Of a DNA stretch of 64,000 nt, positions 57,390 to 64,000 are shown in pieces (position 1 is the stretch's first letter; every line of letters begins with the position of its first letter). Origin of the DNA: Chelydra serpentina. Its lineage: Eukaryota; Chordata; Testudines; Chelydridae. The position numbers and the translations under genes were made by a program. The notes beneath the pieces are model-generated. The model was given only the letters and a program-made list of their open reading frames with translations, was not told where the DNA came from and made no database searches. The stretch lies in assembly GCA_037349315.1 (NCBI GenBank), contig JBAIAC010000010.1, positions 35,938,001 through 36,002,000 on the forward strand. Reading direction: 5' to 3'.

Positions 57390-58024
57390 GCAAGCTTCAA
57401 AAAGTTTGCATTTCTGGCTCAATCTGGATGAACATTCAAAATTTCAGAAGCTTTTCTATCCCTCCTAAAACTGGGCTGGGAGTCTCATGGGAACAGGCTG
57501 ACATATTCTAGTGCTTTCAGGTGCAGTTATGGCTAGTCGTACAGCAAGAATAGCTTCTTTTGTGGTATTTTAGAACTTCTAATTCCAGATATGGAAGAAA
57601 TTTTGGAAATTTTTGTTCTTGAAAGGGCCAAAGGTTCAAGGATATTCTTAGTTTTGAACCTGTTCTCTAGTTGTTAGATTCAGTGTGGCAATTTCTCCTT
57701 GGGAAAGAAAAGGAAGGGGAATGAATGTCAGGGATCTTTGAACCAAGGCTGAGATTCTGTGCCGCACCTTCAGAAGGTTCAGTGCAGAACTCATAGCCCG
57801 GGGGGAGGAGGGGCAAAGATGGCTTTAAGCCACCTATGTTTCTGGGGTTCTAGGCTGCTCCATGGACCAGTGTGACCACTGGTGTGCTGCAGCCTCTTAA
57901 GATATGCATCTAGGCTGCTCTGTCCCACAATCTGTGCTATGGAGAATCCCTGACATGCTCCTTCCTGCTTCCTATCCTGCCCCTGACACTATTCTGTAGC
58001 TAAAGGGGGCGAGGAGGAGAAAGC

Positions 58025-58544
58025 CAGAGCCGCCCCTTGGGTACAGTGAATTGGGGTGACTACCCTGGGCCCTGCGCTTTGGGGGCCCTCACGCTTCTAC
58101 AAAATCATGAGGAGGCAGGCAGGGAGGTGGGGTGAGGAGGCGAGCAGCAGGTGGGCAGGGGTGGGTGAGGAGGAGCTCCCCACCAGAACCTCCCCTGCCC
58201 CACAGTGCCTCCTGCCCACTGGTGGGCCCTGCCAATCAGTGCCTCCCCCCTCCCTCTCAGTGCTTACTGCCTGCCATGGATCAGATATTTCACGGCGCCA
58301 GGAGGCACTGGAGGGGAGGGGAGAGGAGCGAGGGTGCAGCATGCTCGAGGGAGGGGGCGGAACTGGATGGGGAAGAGGCAGGGCGGGGCAGAGTAGGGGT
58401 GGAAGAAGCAGGGCGGTGGTGGGGCTTGGAGGAAGGGGTGTAGTGGGGGCGGGGCCTGGGCAGAACTCGGCGGGAGCACCTCCCTGGCAGATTAGAAACT
58501 CTGCACCTATGTCCCGGGCCCCACACCCCCTTGGGATGGCCCTG
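58025..58544. mobile_element. hAT-type element, 520 bp, perfect 8-bp target duplication
   Basis: Starts CAGAGCCGCCCCTTGGG and ends CCCTTGGGATGGCCCTG (inverted), with GAGAAAGC on both sides (58017-58024 and 58545-58552). GC-rich interior gives several long but meaningless frames (166 and 177 codons). Confidence 0.82.
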
Positions 58545-58849
58545 GAGAAAGCATAGGGACACTTAGATATCATGGTCCTGTGTGGAGCCTGTGACAGGAG
58601 AATTCTCCCTAGAGCACAAGTAAGGGCCACAGCAGAGAGGAAATCCTTCTCTAAGAATAATATAAAAACTGATTTGAGCTAGAGACTGCTTGATATTAAG
58701 GTATAATTTGGACCTGGCAAATGAGACCCAATTTGAGAGTGCCATTGTTAGTGATTTCCAGAGGCTCCAAGGTGATATCTATTCTTTAGCATTTAGGGAA
58801 AAGAGCTGTCTACATATTTTGTTTTCTTTAGATTTGCATTGGAACTGGT

Positions 58850-58925
58850 AAAATCTTCAGCTGGTGTGAATTGGCAAAGTTCCATTGAAGTCAGCAGAGG
58901 AATGCCAGCTGACGATCTGACCTGG
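58850..58925. repeat. Short palindromic repeat
   Basis: CTTCAGCTGGTGTGAATTGG is mirrored by GAATGCCAGCTGACGATCTG around CCATTGAAGTCAGC. Same family as 63643-63704. Confidence 0.5.
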
Positions 58926-59094
58926 CTATTTTGAAGTAGTAGATATAGTGAAAGGACTGAACAGTTAGTAGTTTGCTCATGGATCTGCCATTAATTTCTG
59001 CCTGGATATCTATTTATTTGACATCGTTTTTATTAAGATGTCTCTATAAATACGGACGAGAATACCATTGGATAAAATCAGATCACCAGATATT

Positions 59095-59405
59095 AAAGGG
59101 CTTGCTAGTGGAGAAAGGCATGACAAACACCAGGTGAAGCCAGATACATTCACATTAGATATAAGGCAAACTTAACAGTGAGGGTGATTAAGCATTAGAA
59201 CAAACTACCAAGGGAAGTGGTGCATTCTCCATCTCTCCATGTCTTCACGTCAAAACTGGATGCCTTTCTAGAAGATATGCTTTAGCCATACATAAGTTGT
59301 TGGGCTCAATAAAGGGGTAACGGGATGATATTCTTTGGCCTGAGTTAAACAGAAAGTCAGACTAGCTGATATAAAGATCCCTTCTGATCTTAAAATCTAT
59401 TAATC
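59095..59405 (+). mobile_element. CR1 3'-end copy
   Basis: AGTGAGGGTGATTAAGCATT, GGAAGTGGTGCATTCTCCAT, GGATGCCTTTCTAGAAGATA and TCAGACTAGCTGATATAAAG are the 3' end of a CR1 LINE on the plus strand. 5'-truncated. Confidence 0.82.
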
Positions 59406-59689
59406 AGACACTACAAAAACGGTGACCCTATAAATACCTAGGTAGCTAGAAATGACTCAAACTGTCAACTAGAACTCAGTCAATACCTAAACCTAAACTA
59501 TATTTTAGTTTTGAAAAAGTTCAGTTTGTTTTATCAATTTTTCACTTTTATTAACATCCTTCTAGACTTGCAGATTGCAGCTGAAAGTGGACATACCCAA
59601 TTCTTGAGCTTTTATTGACTGCCTGAACTAGGAGGTACTGGAAATATTATGAATATATATTCTTGTCTGACATCCAGCCTTCTTTCTAA

Positions 59690-59995
59690 CCCACATGCTC
59701 CGGGTTCAGCAGATTGCCATATTTGGGGTCGGGAAGGAATTTTCCTCCAGGGTAGATTGGCAGAGGCCCTGGAGGTTTTTCGCCTTCCTCTGCAGCATGG
59801 GGCACAGGTCACTTGCTAGAGGATTCTCTGCATCTTGAAGTCTTTAAACCATGATTTGAGGACTTCAATAGCTGAGACATAGATGAGAGGAGTATTGCAG
59901 GAGTGGGTGGGTGAGATTCTGTGGCCTGCATTGTGCAGGAGGTCAGACTAGATGATCATAATGGTCCCTTCTGAACTTAAAGTCTATGAGACCCT
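59690..59995 (+). mobile_element. Second CR1 3'-end copy, different subfamily
   Basis: GGTCGGGAAGGAATTTTCCT, GGTTTTTCGCCTTCCTCTGC, GGAGGTCAGACTAGATGATC and ATAATGGTCCCTTCTGAAC mark a CR1 3' UTR. It follows the previous CR1 copy within 300 bp in the same orientation. Confidence 0.78.
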
Positions 59996-59999
59996 GAAT

Positions 60000-62040
60000 C
60001 AGATAAGCATCCAAAACACCTGGAAGTTTATCTAACCCTCCAAACTGGAGCTATTTGAAACTTTCAAAACTTCAATGGAAACCTTTTTTGTGAAATACTT
60101 TGGAGTAGAACAAGATGAAAAATTGTCAAACCTTTGGCAGGGGCATCTACCACTACTTTCCATACAGCTCTGTGTACCACACATCAAATATACAATTAGC
60201 CAAGGTGACATCTACGTTAGAGTGTGAAAGCTCTGATGAATGCAAAACTAGACAACTTCTGAATATTGCACAATATCTTAGGAGAATACTATATTCAATT
60301 TGTTTTATTTTTGTCTTTCCAGTTCTGTAGAATTGATGTGAATTGGCTTCATAACCCTTATGGAAATGTGCCAGGATATTTAATAAACACCTTTCTATAG
60401 ATTTTATGGTTGCTGATTATGATAGAGAATTTTAGCACTGTTATAGATTTCTATAGAACAACTTAAAACAATCTTTTGGAAGATCACCTTATTAAATTCC
60501 ATAGGTTTTAGAGTAAGTTTTGCTTAAAATAACTTATTAAATGTAGGTATAATCATATTGGTTTCATTTTTACTCAATTCTATTGGACTATTCCATAGGA
60601 TCTGAAATAAAATCAAACCCTAAAAAGGCCATATTTGTTGCTGTAGCTTACACACGGCTCCTTCTCACTAGGTACCTACTAAATAGACAGTATTGTAACA
60701 TGGTTATAAAAATAGCCTCTTCAATTTTGGTTAGAGAAATTGGTTAGAACACCGCAAGTAACAACTGTGCACAGTTTTAACCATAGTGTGCATAAAGCCT
60801 TCGGGTCTTTCTATAATAGGCTAGTTTTGATTCAGATCAAATCAGAGCAGGGCAGTGAAAGGGGACACTGGCCTTTAGCAGAAGGGAGTTGACAAGTGAT
60901 GAAGTCAGGAATGTGCTGATGTCCTCAAGCTGAATGAGGGGGCAAAGTGTGGGAAGCCACAGTAACATAAAGATGAAGTCACTGTTGGGTTAATTAATTA
61001 GGGTGGGATGTCTGCACATAAAGGGGAGGAAAGGAGCAACAGGCTGGATTTGGCATGGATCTCAAGTAGCAGTTACAAAGGATTCTGGAGCCACAGGAAG
61101 GCTGGGAGAAGTGTTGGGTACAGCTCAAACTGGCTGTTGGCCAAAGAAACATGTCAGATATTTGTGAAAACAGGCTGCAGCTGCTAAGGACAGGAGTAGT
61201 TCACTTTATAAACACTGTAGCAGGCCTGAGTGAGAGCCTCCATTTACTGCTTTGGTAACTCTCTGACAGGAATCCGTCAGCCACAGGTCAGGTTACACAC
61301 ACAGGGCCTGATTCTGAAAACACTTAATAGCAGGCATAGTGCTTTCTATAGCGAAGTCAAACAGTGTCAGCTTTGGGGATTCAATGGGACGACTCATGAT
61401 AACCAGACCCAGGAATAAATGACTGCAGAATTAGGATCTATATTTTGTATCTGACCTTTGGCTCAGAGACAGCCACCAAGTATAAGCTGATGCTCATTGT
61501 CAAAGAGCTAACTGTAATGTATGCAATTAACAGCAGTACCAGATATAGGTGGTTTTTTTAAGTTACACAGTTGTGGTAGTTCCTCTATAGTTAAGGCTAA
61601 AGATTGTGCTGCATCACATGCTTGATTTTCAATCTTCCTCTAATCTCCCCTGCAAAAAACAATCTTCCTGAAATTTTGCATACCACTTCTCATCCCAGGG
61701 TGAAATTTTCCTGGTAAATTTGGTAAAAACCAGCATATGAGTTTTAAAAATAAGGTTTTCTGAAAATGTAGCTCTAATTTACTTTTTAAAAATGATTCTA
61801 ACTCTTTTTTGGCTCAGCTTGTCTCCAAACTTGCTTGGCTTAGAAATTCCACATTTATTTTATTTTGTTTGCCTCTGAAGTATATTTTTAATATTTTTGG
61901 GAAGGTTAGTTGAGGCAGGGGTTAAAAGTTATCAAGATTTGTTTCTGTTTAGACTGCAGGGTGAAAGTAAGAAAAGAGGGAATAGTTGGCACGAGTGAAG
62001 TGGGTATATCCTCAATTTCCAGACTTCCTTATTTTTGAGG
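60000..62040. other. Intergenic, no recognised gene
   Basis: AT-rich unique-looking sequence. The frames at 60115-60330 and 61230-61418 have no splice or family support. Confidence 0.4.
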
Positions 62041-62572
62041 TCTCAGAATCTCAGGGTTGGAAGGGACCTCAGGAGGTCATCTAGTCCAACCCCCTGCTCA
62101 AAGCAGGACCAAACCCAACTAAATCATCCCAGCCAGGGCTTTGTCAAGCCTCACCTTAAAAACCTCTAAGGAAGGAGATTCCACCACCTCCCTAGGTAAC
62201 CCATTCCAGTGCTTCACCACCCTACTAGTGAAAAAGTTTTTCCTAATATCCAACCCAAATCTCCCCCTCTGCACCTTGAGACCATTACTCCTTGTTCTGT
62301 CATCTTCTACCACTGAGAACAGTCTAGATCCATCCTCTTTGGAACCCCCTTTCAGGTAGTTGAAAGCAGCTATCAAATCCCTCCTCATTCTTCTCTTCTG
62401 CAGGCTAAACAATCCCAGTTCCCTCAGCCTCTCCTCATAAGTCATGTGCTCCAGCCCCCTAATAATTTTTGTTGCCCTCCACTGGACTCTTTCCAATTTA
62501 TCCACATCCTTCTTGTAGTGTGGGGCCCAAAATTGGACACAGTACTCCAAATGAGGCCTCACCAGTGTTTAA
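62041..62572 (-). mobile_element. CR1 LINE 3' part with intact C-terminal ORF2 frame
   Basis: On the minus strand a 147-codon open frame (62562-62119) encodes the C-terminal domain that follows the reverse transcriptase in CR1 ORF2, with [35 protein letters not shown] and [16 protein letters not shown]. The 3' UTR follows, ending in CCTTCCAACCCTGAGATTCT. It is 5'-truncated near 62572, so it cannot move by itself, but the lack of stops suggests a fairly young insertion. Confidence 0.93.
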
Positions 62573-62881
62573 AGGTAGACATTTTATTCTATTAGAAATT
62601 CTAACTCACTTTCAGGATACACACCATTGAAATGCACTCTCACCCTGCACTTTCCTATCATAGTTTTTTGTTTACTAATTTGAATAAGCTAAGCAAAGAC
62701 GTTAATCACATTTGAGACTTGGCCTCGCTTTTGATGCCAATACTAATGTCACAGAAAATTGAAGGGCTACTCTAAATTACGCTGGCTGCAGTGGTTCTAT
62801 GGAGAACTTCTTACTCCTGGCACTCCACTTCACCTCCCTGCACCTGACTTGCCTCTTATGCAGGGTGCTGTTGAGCTAGTG

Positions 62882-63260
62882 CAGCGGTTCTCAAACTGTG
62901 GGTCATTGGAACCCCAGAGTGGATCACGACTCCATTTTAATGGGGTCCCTAGGGCTGGCGTTAGACTTGCTGGGACCCAGGGCCAAAGCCCAAGCCCTAC
63001 TGACCGGGACCGAAGCTGAAGCCCAAGGGCTTCAGCTTGGGGTGGTGGGACTCGGGCTTTGGCTTCAGTCCAGGACGGTGGGGCTCGGGTTACAGACCCC
63101 CAGCCAAGGACTGAAGCCTTTGAGCTTTGGATTCCTGCCCCCCGCCCCTGCCAAGGGCAGCAGGGCTCAGGTGGGCTCAGGCTTGGGTCCCCCTTCTGGG
63201 GTTATGTAGTAATTTTTTTGTAGAAGGGGGTCTCGGTGCAATGAAATTTGAAAACCCCTG
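62882..63260. mobile_element. hAT-type element, 379 bp, perfect 8-bp target duplication
   Basis: Starts CAGCGGTTCTCAAACTG and ends TTTGAAAACCCCTG. AGCTAGTG flanks both sides (62874-62881 and 63261-63268). The interior has inverted AGCTGAAGCCCAAGGGCTTC-type sequence. Non-coding. Confidence 0.87.
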
Positions 63261-63642
63261 AGCTAGTGTAACTGGTTCTACACCTTCTGAGGAATCTTTG
63301 CTCAGCTACCCTGTAGGGCAGTTTGAATCCTCAGCTACGTTTGACAGCCACTTAGTGCTGTCAGAGGAAGCACAAAGTAGCTGCAGGTGAAGCTGACTAT
63401 CCTGCCCTACATCTTGTAAAAAAATCTAGGGAATAATTGTGCACAAAAAGGTCACCTTTAAAGTTTGCTCTCTGTATGTCACATTGCTGTATTTCAAATT
63501 TAGAAGGAGAAAAAGAATGCGCTTTGGTTGCCATTGACTGGTCAGATGCTGTGGTTATTATTTATGATCATTTTTGTAGTACCTGAAAATGTGCCAGACA
63601 CTTTAAAGAACATTGAATTTGGCCCCGTCTCTTTTTTTTTCT

Positions 63643-63704
63643 CAGCTGGTGAAATCAGCATAGCTCCATTGAAGTCAATGGAGGTATGGCAGTTTACCCC
63701 AGCT
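63643..63704. repeat. Short palindromic repeat
   Basis: CAGCTGGTGAAATCAGCATA pairs with TATGGCAGTTTACCCCAGCTG around CCATTGAAGTCAATGG, which is itself palindromic. GGATCTGGCCC follows. Confidence 0.6.
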
Positions 63705-63840
63705 GAGGATCTGGCCCATGGTCCCCATCCCAAAGGACATACAATATAATTTTAGATGTGATTCAATCAGAGGGCAATAAACAGTTAGGGAAATGATGGA
63801 TCATTCCAATGAGAAGGAAAAGGGTGACAGTAATTGCTTA

Positions 63841-63981
63841 GGTCCCAATCCAGCAAAGCATTTAACCATGTGCATGAGTAATCCCATTGACTCCTATTAG
63901 ACTCCTATTGGAGTCAATCCCATTTAACTCTCATGCTTAAAATTAGGAATGTGCTTATGTACTTTGCTGGACTGGGACCTG
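63841..63981. repeat. Foldback element with inverted ends
   Basis: GGTCCCAATCCAGCAAAGCA at the left is mirrored by TACTTTGCTGGACTGGGACC at the right. Centre has GACTCCTATT repeats. Same family as 40216-40362. Confidence 0.65.
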
Positions 63982-64000
63982 AGCATTGCTCATTTTATAT

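Noticed and set aside
58056..58556. 166- and 177-codon frames
   Set aside because: They lie wholly inside the GC-rich hAT element 58025-58544.

Overview
This window is nuclear DNA from a land vertebrate, most likely a cryptodiran turtle. Three things point there. Spliced exons of two vertebrate regulatory genes are present. There are tRNA-derived SINEs with a CR1-like tail, typical of turtles. The rest is a dense mix of CR1, hAT and Harbinger-like DNA elements, Penelope-like elements and solo LTRs. There are no operons, ribosome binding sites or CRISPR arrays, and almost every long open reading frame is chance coding in GC-rich or repetitive DNA.

Two genes can be supported, both on the minus strand. 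TBPL1 (TBP-like factor) runs off the left edge. Only its first coding exon (865-1051) is in view, and its CpG-island promoter lies near 9.5-10.3 kb, leaving a first intron of about 8.9 kb full of repeats. TCF21 (capsulin/epicardin/Pod1, a bHLH factor) is complete in coding terms. Exon 1 is 23914-24363 and exon 2 is 21901-21990, split by a 1.92-kb GT-AG intron, giving 179 codons. Order and orientation (TCF21 then TBPL1, same strand) match human 6q23.2. The expected upstream neighbour EYA4 is not seen. The 25-64 kb part appears to be gene-poor intergenic DNA.

Layout. 0-10.3 kb: TBPL1 with hAT, SINE, MIR-like and Harbinger-like insertions. 10.3-20.2 kb: TBPL1/TCF21 intergenic, with Penelope-like, MIR-like, hAT, Harbinger-like and CR1 pieces. 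20.2-25 kb: TCF21, with almost no transposons. 25-64 kb: intergenic repeats, including at least three solo LTRs with exact 5-bp target duplications, one ERV-type LTR with TATA and poly(A) signals, several hAT elements with 8-bp duplications, a CR1 with an intact C-terminal reading frame, and a CT-rich minisatellite.

The most notable structures are short Penelope-like insertions with exact 11-15 bp target duplications (one a head-to-head inverted pair), a nested LTR, an interspersed repeat family I cannot name, and a decayed coding fragment at 37.8-38.0 kb I cannot identify. I found no convincing new biological system; the interest is mostly in well-resolved transposon insertions around a clean developmental gene.
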